Below are positions 22,901 through 29,618 of a stretch of DNA of 61,500 nt, in pieces (position 1 is the first letter of the stretch; every line of letters begins with the position of its first letter). A program made the translations under genes and the position numbers. The notes under the pieces are model-generated. The model had not been told where the DNA came from. It did no database searches and saw only the letters and a list, made by a program, of their open reading frames with translations. The DNA is from Mesostigma viride (taxonomy: Eukaryota > Streptophyta > Mesostigmatophyceae > Mesostigmatales > Mesostigmataceae), in NCBI GenBank assembly GCA_009746045.1, contig RPFO01000080.1:9990113-10051612 (forward strand), read 5' to 3'.

Positions 22901-25900
22901 TGGCCTTAACAAGAAAAACGAAATGGGGGATAGTGTGAAAAAGCTGGCCTCGCAGGATCTCTTCAAGGATATCGTGGCGGATGTTAATAGAAAGCGGTCA
23001 GCCCTAGCTGACGCTGTGAGAGAAAGAGATACTCAAGTAAGGCGTGCTGTGGAGGGTATCACAGTTGGTGAAGAGAAAGTTAAGCACGCAAGGCAAATTT
23101 ACCATGGCATAAAAGAACGGGAGGAAAAGGCGTGCGCTGAAAATATCAAGAAGGCATATGCCGAGTATCTTGAAAAGCCGCTGAAAACCTTGGAGCGGCT
23201 CAAGGAGATTCCGCAAAAGAAACAGGATTTCTGGGAGATCGTGGTAGCGGACCGCACTCAGTCGCTGTTGACTGTCCTAGAGACGGTCGGACCATTGCTG
23301 TCGAACGCGGTCTCGGGATCCTAAAATACTGTTGACTTGACGGGAACTGCGGGGGACGACGACGCCTTCATCGAGTCCGTGCTTTCGGGCGCCGGAACTT
23401 TCTCGTTTTTACTGTATTGGCTCGAGGCCAAACTCAAAAACTCAGAAATTCAAAAAATGGCCAAGTTTTTATTAAAAAATATTACAGTGACAGAAAAACA
23501 CATGCATGCACAAAAAATGCAGGTCACTCATAGAATGATATTTCCGACTCGGAGTCGCTCGACAAAAGAATGTTGGGCTCCACTTGTGCTTTTTTTTTTC
23601 TTCATGCTCGCGCAAGACCTTCTCTATGAGTTGGTCGCCTGTGAGTTCAGCCTATTCGCGCTGAGGCCGACGTACTTCCTCAAGTATGGCATCTAGGTCA
23701 AAGTGCGTGGACCCCTCGGGCGTTGGACGCGCTACCCTTGCTTGCCTGTGGGCTGCACGGGCGTCAGGGAAAACTGGGGCCAGCTCGCCACTTTCAAAGT
23801 AGCGTTCGCGCGGGTTGAACAGTGCCCTTTCCAAACCACGTGCAATATCTGATAAAGAATGCTCGCCCAGCCTTGGCTTGACCATGATCTCAAAAACTGC
23901 TTGTGCGCGTGGATAATCCAGGCCCCTGCCGACAAGGAATTTGGCATCTAATGAGTAGCGCCCTGTTTTGAACATGTGGGCAAGGGTTTTGATCAAGCTG
24001 GGGTGCAGGCCAGTGCCGTTGTGGTGCTTGAACCAGTACACCGCGGCTCTGTCTAGCAGGTTATACGAATTAAGGACCAGCCTGCCCTTGAGGTTGGGTG
24101 ATCCATGCAATAAATATTCTATTCTACCCTCGATCTTCCGTTCCCCATCGATCCCAAAATCATACAGAATGGTAAACCCGTTCTCCTCCTCGGATATCAG
24201 CCGGTATCCTCTCATACCGGAACAGTTGAGCTTGTGGCTTGGCTAGTTGGCTTCACCTGCCGGGTCACAATGCTTGGCCGGGTCTTGTCATGTTTCCCAA
24301 ACTCATCTACCGGCTCTCCCCAGCCCAGTTCTTTTTTCAATTTCTGCTTAAATGCATGCTGAGACGTGACTTGTACGTCAACTAACATGTGCGCATGCCT
24401 GTGTTGTTCTAGTGGCCCTTCTTCTACGATTGTCATCCCCTTGCCCCCATGTTGTTCTATTGGCCCTTCTTCTACGATTGTCATCCCCTTGCCCCCATGT
24501 TGTTCTAGTGGCCCTTCTTCTACGATTGTCATTCCCTTGCCCCCATGTTGTTCTAGTGGCCCTTCTTCTACGATTGTCATCCCCTTGCCCCCGTGTTGTT
24601 CTAGTGGCCCTTCTTCTACGATTGTCATCCCCTTGCCCCCATGTTGTTCTAGTGGCCCTTCTTCTACGATTGTCATTCCCTTGCCCCCATGTTGTTCTAG
24701 TGGCCCTTCTTCTACGATTGTCATCCCCTTGCCCCCATGTTGTTCTATTGGCCCTTCTTCTACGATTGTCATTCCCTTGCCGCCATGTTGTTCTAGTGGC
24801 CCTTCTTCTACGATTGTCATTCCCTTGCCCCCATGTTGTTCTAGTGGCCCTTCTTCTACGATTGTCATTCCCTTGCCCCCATGTTGTTCTAGTGGCCCTT
24901 CTTCTACGATTGTCATTCCCTTGCCCCCATGTTGTTCTAGTGGCCCTTCTTCTACGATTGTCATTCCCTTGCCCCCGTGTTGTTCTAGTGGCCCTTCTTC
25001 TACGATTGTCATTCCCTTGCCCCCATGTTGTTCTAGTGGCCCTTCTTCTACGATTGTCATTCCCTTGCCCCCATGTTGTTCTAGTGGCCCTTCTTCTACG
25101 ATTGTCATCCCCTTGCCCCCATGTTGTTCTAGTGGCCCTTCTTCTACGATTGTCATCCCCTTGCCCCCATGTTGTTCTAGTGGCCCTTCTTCTACGATTG
25201 TCATTCCCTTGCCCCCATGTTGTTCTAGTGGCCCTTCTTCTACGATTGTCATCCCCTTGCCCCCATGTTGTTCTCGTGGCCCTTCTTCTACGATTGTCAT
25301 CCCCTTGCCCCCATGTTGTTCTAGTGGCCCTTCTTCTACGATTGTCATTCCCTTGCCCCCATGTTGTTCTCGTGGCCCTTCTTCTACGATTGTCATCCCC
25401 TTGCCCCCATGGGCTTCGTGGAATGCTGTCAAAATGCCTTCTTCTTCAAGTGTGAGATCTCGGCTTCCACCGGAAATTGAAACGTGCAAAGTGAAATTCT
25501 TGAGGGTTGCGGGCCCACGCTTGTGCTTTTGCTGCAGCGGAACGAAGTCTTCTGGCTCGTCATCTCCCATGTCTGCGTCACCATCCGCGTTGTTGTCCTC
25601 GCGGGCGCTCAGCCTGCGTTGTGCCTCCCTGCACATTACAACAAAAATTGCAGGCGGAAGAAAATTTCAGTGTGGTGTGTGAAAAAAATTCCAGATTTTC
25701 CTGGTGCGTAATAAAAACTGCACTAGCATTCCTACAAAACAATGGACTTGCAATCACCAAAACGCCACAAATGCACGTACTCTGCACGCCTTATTTTCTT
25801 GGTGACGTGACAAGAGAGGCCCCGCTTGTTCTTGGCGACAAACGGGGGCTCGCAACAATTACACGTCCACTTTGCCTGCACAGTGACGTTGTCATCATCA

Positions 25901-28900
25901 TCCTCGTCTTCATCATCGTCACCAGCGACCCCAGCCTCGTCATCCACAAATCGAACCCTTTTTGGCTGGGGCTCGGGTTCGGACTCGGGCTCGGACTCGC
26001 AAAGGAGGTCGGGCTCGGACTCAGGCTCTTCTGAAGAATCATCGGGCAGTACAGCACGCCGCCCTTGCCTCTGGCGCGGCGGCAAATCATTCGTCAGCTC
26101 GTCCTCCAGGCGGCAAGGGTCCGGCTCCGCTGGATGCGGAGGGTCTCGCTCCTGCCGAGGAGCCGGAAGCTGGTTCATCATGGACAGGGTCGTCGTCGGC
26201 GTTGGGGTCGACGTCGGGCTCGTTTCCCTCGCTGAAGAGTTGCTGCTTGGTTGCTGAGGATGAATTAATCGCCTCTTTCCCTTGGCCATTGTTTTTGGAA
26301 ACAGGCGTCAGGTTGATGACCGAGGGGCTGGCGCTAGAAGTTCCGGCGCCCGAAAGCACGGACTCGATGAAGGCGTCGTCGTCCCCCGCAGTTTCCGTCA
26401 AGTCAACAGTATTTTAGGATCCCGAGACCGCGTTCGACAGCAATGGTCCGACCGTCTCTAGGACATTCAACAGCGACTGAGTGCGGTCAGCTACCACGAT
26501 CTCCCAGAAATCTCGTTTCTTTTGCGGAATCTCCTTGAGCCGCTCCAAGGTTTTCAGCGGCTTTTCAAGATACTCGGCATATGCCTTCTTTATATTTTCC
26601 GCGCACGCCTTTTCCTCCCGTTCTTTTATGCCATGGTAAATTTGCCTTGCGTGCTGAACTTTCTCTTCACCAACTGTGATACCCTCCACAGCACGCCTTA
26701 CTCGAGTATCTCTTTCTCTCACAGCGTCAGCTAGGGCTGACTGCTTTCTATTAACATCCGCCACGATATCCTTGAAGAGATCCTGCGAGGCCAGCTTTTT
26801 CATACTATCCCCCATTTCGTTTTTCTTGTTAAGGCCACGTAATCGCCACCTTGCAACCGCGCTTGCGGCCTTTTTCGTAGCACGGCGTGCCAGATCCATT
26901 CCTTCCCATGGAAGACGCCGCGTGTCTCCACCTTATGCGCGCCAGGCTAAGAATAGCCAATGAAAACAATTTACTTTCTGTAAATTTGGATAAGCTTTCC
27001 AATGGCACATTCTCGAAAAATAAGATCATCCGCTTTCGTACACAAACAAGATCATCTGAGCGGCTCTCGTACACAAACAAGATCTCTCGAGCGGCTGGAT
27101 TGCAGCATAGACTTCTCATCATGCACGTCAGGTTACAAAAAGGACGGCTCTGGCATCCATGGACACCTTGTTTGTTTGTTTGTTTGTCATGTTCTGAACA
27201 TTTCTGTTACTCTGTCATGTTCTGAACATTTCTGTTACTCTGGTTGATGCTTAGCCTTTCACACAGCTGGCCTTCTAATGTACTGTTGTAGCATTTTGCA
27301 GGCGGTCCTGGACCTCTTACTATTTGGCTTATCTAGTTTGATTCTCATTTATATTACTGCTCCACAGGATCTGCTTGACCTCTTTGATGCATGGCTTATC
27401 TTTATTCTTTTTGCATCCATGCCTTTCAATATGCTCTCCTACCAACGGTGTTTGACCTCTTATCTCTCGACTCCATCTGTTTGTTCTTATTTTACCTCGC
27501 TCTCCCACAGGCCGTACTGGACCTCCTCCTCCACGTCCACGCGCACGAGATCTTTGTTGACGGCGTGTTTAACGGCGATCCACACCCGGGCAACATCTTG
27601 CTCATGCCGGACGGCCGGCTCGGGTTGATCGACTATGGCCAGGTGAGTGGGTTGATCGACTGCGGCCAGGTGAGTGGGTTGATCGACTACGGCCAGGTGC
27701 TCGGGTTGATCGACTACAGCCAGGTGAGTGGGTTGATCGACTATGGCCAGGTGAGGGCTTGCTACCTATCCATTAGTGCAAGTGGCTTGCTGGTCTTTGT
27801 ATATGACTCGCTTGGCATAATCTCTATGCACAGGCTGTATGGGCTGGTGTGCCAATCGACTATGGCCAGGTGAGGTCATAGAGTATCAAATCAGAAAACG
27901 TTAAGCTCATGAATTCTACAGCAGCAGCAGCGCTAAGCACTCAAATTTAGAGTGAATATGGATGCCGCCACCCACAGGTGAAGCGCATGAGAACAGCAGT
28001 CACTTAGCACACTGTAAATCCGTAAGGAATATGTGTTGCAAATGCCAACCATTTGCAGGTGAAGCACATCAGCCTGGAGGCGCGCCGGAGGCTTGCGCAG
28101 CTCATCGTGGCACTCGCAAAGGACGGCCACCGGGGCGAGAACAAGGCGGAGGTGGCGCGCATCTACAAGTGAGCAGGCTCCATGTTTCTAACCTTCAAAT
28201 GGGTCTTGCAGGGTTACAGTATATCAAGGCGGAGCTGGCGCGTGTACAAGTGAGCAGTCTCCACGTTTCCTAGCTGGTAAACGGGTCTTGCAGGGCTGTA
28301 CTAAAACAAGGCAGTGAAGGCACGCATGTACCAAGTGAGCGGTTTCCATGTTTCCTATCTGTGTGGTAGGGGCTTTGAGGTTGTTGTGGGAATGAGTCCC
28401 AAGTCGCATGCGAATAAGTTTCTTTCTTTTCTCAGCGAGCTGGATGCTGGATTCTTATAAGGGTGGTCCTTTCCCTCCCCCCCCCTCGTACTGCACCAAT
28501 CCAATGACTTGACTGTTAGTGACTGCTGTCATGCAGCATATTTCTGCAGCATATTGTTATCATACTGCAGTATAGTGAGTGTACTGTTATACTACTATCT
28601 TGTAGAACTGCGGTGTTTAATGTAGTGGCGTTGTTAGCTAGCGATGCCCACACCGTGCATTTTTTCTCTCGACATACAACACCCCGCCTGTCAGGGACGT
28701 CATCGGTGCCAACTTCAAGTACGGCAAGGAGGACATCCTCTGGCGCCACGCGGCCTTCTATTTCGACCGCGACACCAAGGACATCACGCTTGGCATGAAC
28801 GTGCACGAGTTCACCGAGTGGATGCAGGCGGAAGACCCAGTGGTGTCCGCCCAAGATGATTACGTGCTGGCAGGCAGGGTGTCCGTGATGATGCGCGGGA

Positions 28901-29618
28901 TGGTATGTCCTTGTTGTTTAAGTTCTCAACGTAAATGGTACTCACCCTGGTATATCCTTGTGTGCGAAATGCAAAAAGTCGCTTGATCACTTGACAATCC
29001 ATTAACTTTTGCAGGTTGCTATAGGGGACCTCTGTTGGGAGGTCATAGATCCCTGTCGGTTTGATTTCCTTTTCCCGTCTTGTTTTAAAGTTCTGAACAG
29101 TTTCTATGTACTGCCTGCTTGCTTGGTGGAAGATATGGAAAAAGCATACTTGGCCTTATCCAAGACAGCATCCATTTCAGCCACATCCTCATGCTTGGGT
29201 TTTGGTGCACTCATGGCGTTGTTTTCAGCTATATGCGGCATGGTGCTTTCATGAATTTTAGCTTCAGAGAATTATGCTTGTTGGTGCCTGTCTGATCTAA
29301 TGTCATATCATGCAGGTTTGAACGTCTTATCTCATGTTTTTCCCATTACTGGCTGTTACCGCTTGTCAGCACCGCTTGCCCTTCCCATCCCCACACCTAC
29401 GGCAGTGAATGTAAACCTCTTTTTTCTCAATGAGTCACACCCACCACACCCATGGCTGCCATTTCCAATAACAGCTTGGTGCTATACCACTACTGCCATT
29501 GCCGTTTGTGTTTGTGTTATGACAGGGAAATGCATTTGACTTGAAGTTGAAAGTTTCAGATTACTGGCGTGCCCATGCAGAGGCATTTCTCAAGGCTCAC
29601 GGGGGCCCCAAGGCATAA
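4451..29618 (+). CDS. ABC1 (aarF/ADCK-like) atypical protein kinase, probably mitochondrial
   Basis: ABC1/UbiB-family kinase-like ATPase; relatives act in ubiquinone or lipid metabolism in mitochondria and plastids (family knowledge). Thirteen exons: 4451-4675, 4935-5107, 7628-7691, 9293-9429, 10233-10368, 11574-11666, 12071-12196, 19507-19680, 21730-21909, 27511-27642, 28059-28168, 28695-28902, 29526-29618. All borders are GT-AG, every phase matches, and the total is 1851 nt (616 aa plus TAA). Residues 1-45 look like a mitochondrial transit peptide (Arg/Ser/Ala-rich, FARSYGTEAA near the cleavage zone), followed by a short hydrophobic segment (about 59-75). Visible motifs: KNAQ at 151-154 in the KxGQ position, the Ala-rich loop GAASIGQVHRA (212-222), VVVKVMYP with Lys249, NGDPHPGN (457-464) with catalytic Asp459, and LIDYGQ (475-480) as the DFG equivalent. 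Introns are up to 7.3 kb and hold transposons. Closest to the ADCK1-like branch by eye; the exact subfamily is not settled. Confidence 0.93.
4866..4900. repeat. 35-base C homopolymer
   Basis: Uninterrupted run of 35 C in the first kinase intron (4676-4934), 34 bases before the acceptor. Proline- or glycine-only reading frames here are artefacts. The length may be unreliable in assembly. Confidence 0.95.
5886..7235. repeat. 51-bp minisatellite, about 26 copies, in kinase intron 2
   Basis: Unit contains cctttgccctcgttcctcgc, tcactcgttgaacacatcc and aaagtcctttgt. It is 17 codons long, so several frames stay open (for example SFALVPRSLVEHIQSPL repeats on plus and GLWMCSTSERGTRAKDK on minus). The variation is a few alternating bases (tcctcgc against tccacac, ctcact against cttact), and two copies lack three bases. 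It lies between kinase exons 2 and 3, so the open frames are not evidence of a gene. No match to a neighbouring exon edge was found. The stretch before it (5108-5880) is G-rich and holds nothing recognisable. Confidence 0.92.
7232..7385. mobile_element. foldback element / MITE-like palindrome
   Basis: Terminal arms agacacgcccagcacagcg (about 7232-7250) and cgctgtgctgggcgtgttt (about 7365-7383) are near-perfect inverses. A second inner pair, cttctaccgtactggtc (about 7279) and gaccaatacggtagaag (about 7328), nests inside them. It directly abuts the end of the 51-bp array. No open frame or target duplication was established. Confidence 0.65.
7394..7456. repeat. short tandem repeat of actaagcttatata
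   Basis: Four copies of a roughly 17-base unit containing actaagcttatataccact follow the foldback element in kinase intron 2. Confidence 0.8.
7692..8060 (+). repeat. donor echo array after kinase exon 3 (about 84-bp unit)
   Basis: The intron begins gtgaggcgtttgcatcaacc. The donor-like start gtgaggcgtgggcatcaacc recurs at about 7772 and 7864, as gtgaggcgtgggcatcatcc at about 7947 and gtgaggcatgcacatcaacc at about 8031, each preceded by a tag or ggg that mimics the exon end. Between them lie ctatcaccccctatgatgag and tatatgtgtataacatag. Copies decay with distance from the exon. Confidence 0.88.
8060..9292. other. kinase intron 3, distal part: low-complexity and unassigned sequence
   Basis: 8455-8560 is rich in cacacac and ctgcctgccca, and 8570-8640 is a ccctt/ttcc pyrimidine tract. 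Short open frames here have no recognisable domain. Nothing else is identifiable before the exon at 9293. Confidence 0.5.
9505..9825 (+). repeat. echoes of the 3' edge of kinase exon 4
   Basis: The real edge is atcgtggagcgtgagctggg then gtgccccatcag|gtactt (9401-9435). Degraded copies follow: atcgtggagcgagagctggg with ctgctcctcccagtac at about 9511, gaagtgggctgctccattct at about 9640, and cacgagctaggctgccccat with gaggtattgg at about 9713. A weaker one (gccgggctggctcag) lies near 9776. Confidence 0.8.
10095..10140 (+). repeat. echo of the 3' splice site of kinase exon 5
   Basis: The real acceptor and exon start, catgcatgacccagcgacgt cttctcgc (about 10219-10246), recurs upstream as catgcatgattcggcgacgt cttctccc near 10104-10131. 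Confidence 0.75.
10405..10545 (+). repeat. echo of the exon 5 donor, followed by a 7-bp ccaacct repeat
   Basis: The exon end and intron start gagtcacgtccgcgagatgt with aaggaaaatgcagcaa (10351-10386) recur at about 10426-10461 as gagtcacatcctacgagatg and tatgaaaaatgcagcaaa. At about 10490-10540 follow seven or more copies of ccaacct. Confidence 0.85.
11258..11525 (+). repeat. echoes of the acceptor and 5' edge of kinase exon 6
   Basis: The real exon start is ctag|GTCGTGGTGAAGGTGATG then TACCCCAACATCGAGGAG (from 11574). Upstream copies: gatgtaccctaacatgaagg at about 11272, caggtcgtggtcaaggtgat with gtaccctaacatgaagga at about 11350, a short gtaccctaacatgaaggat at about 11388, and gtgaaggtgatctactctaa with catcgaggagcac near 11480-11517. 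These upstream copies carry usable-looking AG dinucleotides and encode the same VVVKVMYPN region. Confidence 0.88.
11828..11860 (+). repeat. echo of the acceptor of kinase exon 7
   Basis: The real acceptor gccagcacacggagacgatg (12066-12085) has an earlier degraded copy, gccagcacagggagaaggtt, at about 11837. Confidence 0.6.
13317..15278. mobile_element. nested tandem dimer of an unclassified element
   Basis: Comparison with the uninterrupted LTR copy (minus, near 17650) shows an insertion between catgaa (13311-13316) and agcttatta (15279). It contains two head-to-tail copies that each start tcggggttctttgaacgg and end agctacgtgggacatgaa: 13317-14698 (1382 bp) and 14699-15278 (580 bp, internally deleted). 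The hexamer catgaa occurs at the left border, at the internal junction and at the right end, suggesting a target or junction duplication. The first 420 bases and last 128 bases of both copies are almost identical. A 207-codon open frame at 13945-14568 has no recognisable domain. No terminal inverted repeat was seen. Confidence 0.65.
16038..16500 (+). pseudogene. retroelement Gag fragment with zinc knuckle
   Basis: Reads LNRMRLERGQTMREYITEG and LATGAKMAPEDLAENLLAG followed by an RGG-rich tract and a CCHC zinc knuckle (CTHCGRTSHQEPTC, spacing CX2CX4HX4C). Nearly identical to the minus-strand copy at 17996-18775. The N-terminal half of this Gag lies in the opposite orientation at about 17240-16930, so this copy is broken by inversion. 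Confidence 0.75.
16925..17240 (-). pseudogene. retroelement Gag N-terminal fragment
   Basis: Minus-strand frame begins near 17239 (ATG, MAAVATAKATKDLNILQAC) with TTFDGLDPVKWDNTKIPFL. A frame slip within a run of T/A near 17045 interrupts it, and it ends at the inverted ctgtagcccccagg junction. Confidence 0.65.
17996..18775 (-). pseudogene. retroelement Gag, frameshifted at the N-terminus and truncated at the C-terminus
   Basis: Open frame of 259 codons containing AAFGMLGVLLGTEDSEDRD, ATKTGSVAFKRICEEYEHL, MREYITEGGLTYNDLLATG and the CCHC knuckle. Relative to the copy at 17240, extra bases in the region near 18850 (ctccaggcc preceded by an added tc) put the first 40 codons out of frame. The frame runs through the knuckle into LTR sequence (from 18097), so the C-terminus is foreign. 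Confidence 0.75.
19262..19430 (+). repeat. echoes of the acceptor and 5' edge of kinase exon 8
   Basis: The real junction is gcgcag|gtgcccgagccggtgctg (from 19507). Upstream copies are gctcaggtgcccgggcctga at about 19273 and tgtgcaggtgaactatgccc gagcctgaac at about 19392. Confidence 0.78.
19733..20361. mobile_element. piggyBac-like MITE (629 bp, TTAA flanks)
   Basis: TTAA at 19729-19732 and 20362-20365 flank inverted ends: left CCCCTAAACCGTCCTCG, right (inverted) CCCCTCAACCGTCTCTG. A subterminal hairpin, ctcgtgccgattttcga / tcgaaatcggcacgag, lies at about 19748-19798. TTAA target duplication and CCC-type termini are hallmarks of the piggyBac superfamily. No transposase frame, so non-autonomous. 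It separates exon 8 from its downstream echoes. Confidence 0.65.
20376..20770 (+). repeat. echoes of the 3' edge of kinase exon 8
   Basis: The real edge is gaggagcacacgcgacagat caaggaggggaag|gtgagt (19649-19686). Downstream degraded copies: gagcacataaggaagatcaa ggaggggaag (about 20380), gaggagcataagggtatgat gaatgaggggaaggtt (about 20449), agcacacaaggaagataaac gagggggatggtt (about 20513), ggaggagatgcaaggagaga aggttg (about 20625), and gaggagctcaggatgaggtc with gataaacgatgggaagtt (about 20720). Confidence 0.8.
21017..21233. repeat. interstitial telomere-like tract between direct repeats
   Basis: 21058-21190 is built of degenerate gggtttagggcttt units related to the plant/algal telomere repeat TTTAGGG, with a 14-base periodicity. 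It is bracketed by a 25-base direct repeat beginning catgcgctcgcgtccaagtg (21018-21042 and 21209-21233). Confidence 0.75.
22325..22495. repeat. 36-bp tandem repeat
   Basis: About 4.5 copies of a unit containing aaaggatcaatatcaatagt ttatggcaatagttcg, in kinase intron 9 just left of the large inverted-repeat element. Confidence 0.85.
22839..23324 (+). CDS. 161-aa unknown protein in the left inverted arm
   Basis: Charged, probably helical protein: Lys/Arg-rich start (ATKKAASAVARWRLRGLNKK) then a likely coiled-coil stretch (ADVNRKRSALADAVRERDTQ, EKVKHARQIYHGIKEREEKA, LEKPLKTLERLKEIPQKK) ending SNAVSGS. No family recognised. About 95% identical in protein to the right-arm copy at 26414-26899, with no stop in either. 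The conserved duplicated frame argues for recent duplication or selection. Confidence 0.5.
   Translation: MDQACRATKKAASAVARWRLRGLNKKNEMGDSVKKLASQDLFKDIVADVNRKRSALADAVRERDTQVRRAVEGITVGEEKVKHARQIYHGIKEREEKACAENIKKAYAEYLEKPLKTLERLKEIPQKKQDFWEIVVADRTQSLLTVLETVGPLLSNAVSGS
23652..24215 (-). CDS. unknown 187-aa protein, ATGA-overlapping the repeat protein
   Basis: Its ATG (24215-24213) overlaps the stop TGA of the upstream frame in the form ATGA. It contains FTILYDFGIDGERKIEGRIE, NSYNLLDRAAVYWFKHHNG, TLAHMFKTGRYSLDAKFLVG and RALFNPRERYFESGELAPVF. No family recognised. The overlap may mean reinitiation, a frameshift or a small intron. The composition and absence of stops look like a real, recently active coding region. 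Confidence 0.5.
   Translation of the reverse strand: MRGYRLISEEENGFTILYDFGIDGERKIEGRIEYLLHGSPNLKGRLVLNSYNLLDRAAVYWFKHHNGTGLHPSLIKTLAHMFKTGRYSLDAKFLVGRGLDYPRAQAVFEIMVKPRLGEHSLSDIARGLERALFNPRERYFESGELAPVFPDARAAHRQARVARPTPEGSTHFDLDAILEEVRRPQRE
24212..26289 (-). CDS. unknown element protein: acidic N-terminus, zinc-finger-like motif, 16-residue repeats
   Basis: Two minus-strand exons fit: 26289-25781 and 25628-24212, joined across a GTACGT...GCAG intron in frame (KKIRRAE then EAQRRLSARE). The N-terminal part is Ser/Pro- and Asp/Glu-rich, with a possible basic patch (QPKRVRF) and a Cys/His cluster (WTCNCCEPPFVAKNKRGLSC then HVTKK) resembling a degenerate C2H2 finger. The middle holds about 20 copies of a 16-residue repeat, EQHGGKGMTIVEEGPL. 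The tail is KQKLKKELGWGEPVDEFGKH. The start is uncertain because another open frame (26401-26087, TETAGDDDAFIESVLSGAGT) overlaps the N-terminal part. Function not recognised. Confidence 0.5.
24405..25408 (-). repeat. coding 48-bp minisatellite (16-residue repeat)
   Basis: About 20 units; plus strand ggcccttcttctacgattgt then catccccttgcccccatgtt gttctagt. Unit-to-unit differences are mostly silent (GGG/GGA, CAT/CAC, GGG/GGC). Only one codon changes residue (Leu to Ile or Arg). Confidence 0.95.
26087..26401 (-). CDS. overlapping acidic open frame, possible alternative 5' exon of the element gene
   Basis: 104 codons beginning in the right arm (TETAGDDDAFIESVLSGAGT) and continuing with Ser/Asp-rich, Gly/Pro-rich sequence to a stop at 26087. 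Composition looks coding-like and it overlaps the frame starting at 26289. Which frame is used, or whether both are spliced together, cannot be settled by eye. Confidence 0.3.
   Translation of the reverse strand: MTETAGDDDAFIESVLSGAGTSSASPSVINLTPVSKNNGQGKEAINSSSATKQQLFSEGNEPDVDPNADDDPVHDEPASGSSAGARPSASSGAGPLPPGGRADE
26414..26899 (-). CDS. 161-aa unknown protein in the right inverted arm
   Basis: Mirror copy of the protein at 22839-23324, differing at about eight residues scattered along the length (for example RKQSA for RKRSA, DTRV for DTQV, SLLNVL for SLLTVL). It reads toward the acidic-protein gene of the element on the same strand and could be its upstream neighbour or an alternative 5' exon. 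Confidence 0.5.
   Translation of the reverse strand: MDLARRATKKAASAVARWRLRGLNKKNEMGDSMKKLASQDLFKDIVADVNRKQSALADAVRERDTRVRRAVEGITVGEEKVQHARQIYHGIKEREEKACAENIKKAYAEYLEKPLKTLERLKEIPQKKRDFWEIVVADRTQSLLNVLETVGPLLSNAVSGS
27160..27246. repeat. tttg repeat and a 35-bp duplication
   Basis: Five tttg/tttgt units are followed by two copies of tcatgttctgaacatttctg ttactctg. Just before, 27035-27090 holds two copies of cgtacacaaacaagatc. Confidence 0.8.
27285..27465 (+). repeat. echoes of the acceptor and 5' edge of kinase exon 10
   Basis: The real junction is cccacag|gccgtactggacctcctc (from 27511). Upstream copies: ttgcaggcggtcctggacct cttac (about 27296), ccacaggatctgcttgacct cttt (about 27361), and accaacggtgtttgacctct tat (about 27441). 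Confidence 0.8.
27622..27757 (+). repeat. 27-bp in-frame splice-donor ladder at the kinase DFG-equivalent
   Basis: Five copies of gggttgatcgactatggcca ggtgagt, starting at 27622, 27649, 27676, 27703 and 27730. The first contains the end of exon 10 (GLIDYGQ) and its donor. Because the unit is nine codons with no stop, splicing at any later donor would add nine residues per step. Later copies encode LIDCGQ, LIDYGQ, LIDYSQ and LIDYGQ; donors are gtgagt, gtgagt, gtgctc, gtgagt, gtgagg. A sixth, detached copy (aatcgactatggccaggtga) lies at about 27855. Confidence 0.95.
27968..28000 (+). repeat. echo of the acceptor of kinase exon 11
   Basis: The real acceptor and exon start tgcaggtgaagcacatcagc (from 28055) is preceded by cacaggtgaagcgcatgaga at about 27975. 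Confidence 0.72.
28148..28365 (+). repeat. echoes of the 3' edge of kinase exon 11 with a cryptic exon
   Basis: The real edge gcgcgcatctacaa|gtgagcag (to 28168) recurs as ggcgcgtgtacaagtgagca (about 28238) and aggcacgcatgtaccaagtg agc (about 28318). Each copy is preceded by gggtcttgcag, so 28212-28249 has both an acceptor and a donor and could behave as a 38-base cryptic exon. Confidence 0.85.

Larger units (their letters stand above)
22719..27019. mobile_element. 4.3-kb element with 680-bp terminal inverted repeats, family unknown
   Basis: Arms 22719-23399 and 26338-27019 are inverted copies (for example tttcgagaatgtgccattgg left, ccaatggcacattctcga right). Each arm contains a complete 161-codon open frame. 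The 2.9-kb centre carries minus-strand frames encoding an acidic protein with a zinc-finger-like motif, a 16-residue repeat domain and an unknown C-terminal protein. The whole insert lies in kinase intron 9 (21910-27510). Large TIRs suggest a DNA transposon, but no transposase signature (DDE, tyrosine recombinase, HUH) was recognised. No target duplication was identified. Confidence 0.6.

Noticed and set aside
24366-25682. Plus-strand frames of 347 and 438 codons over the 48-bp repeat
   Set aside because: Shadow of the minus-strand repeat protein, whose frame has the silent-biased variation and the non-repeat flanking domains.
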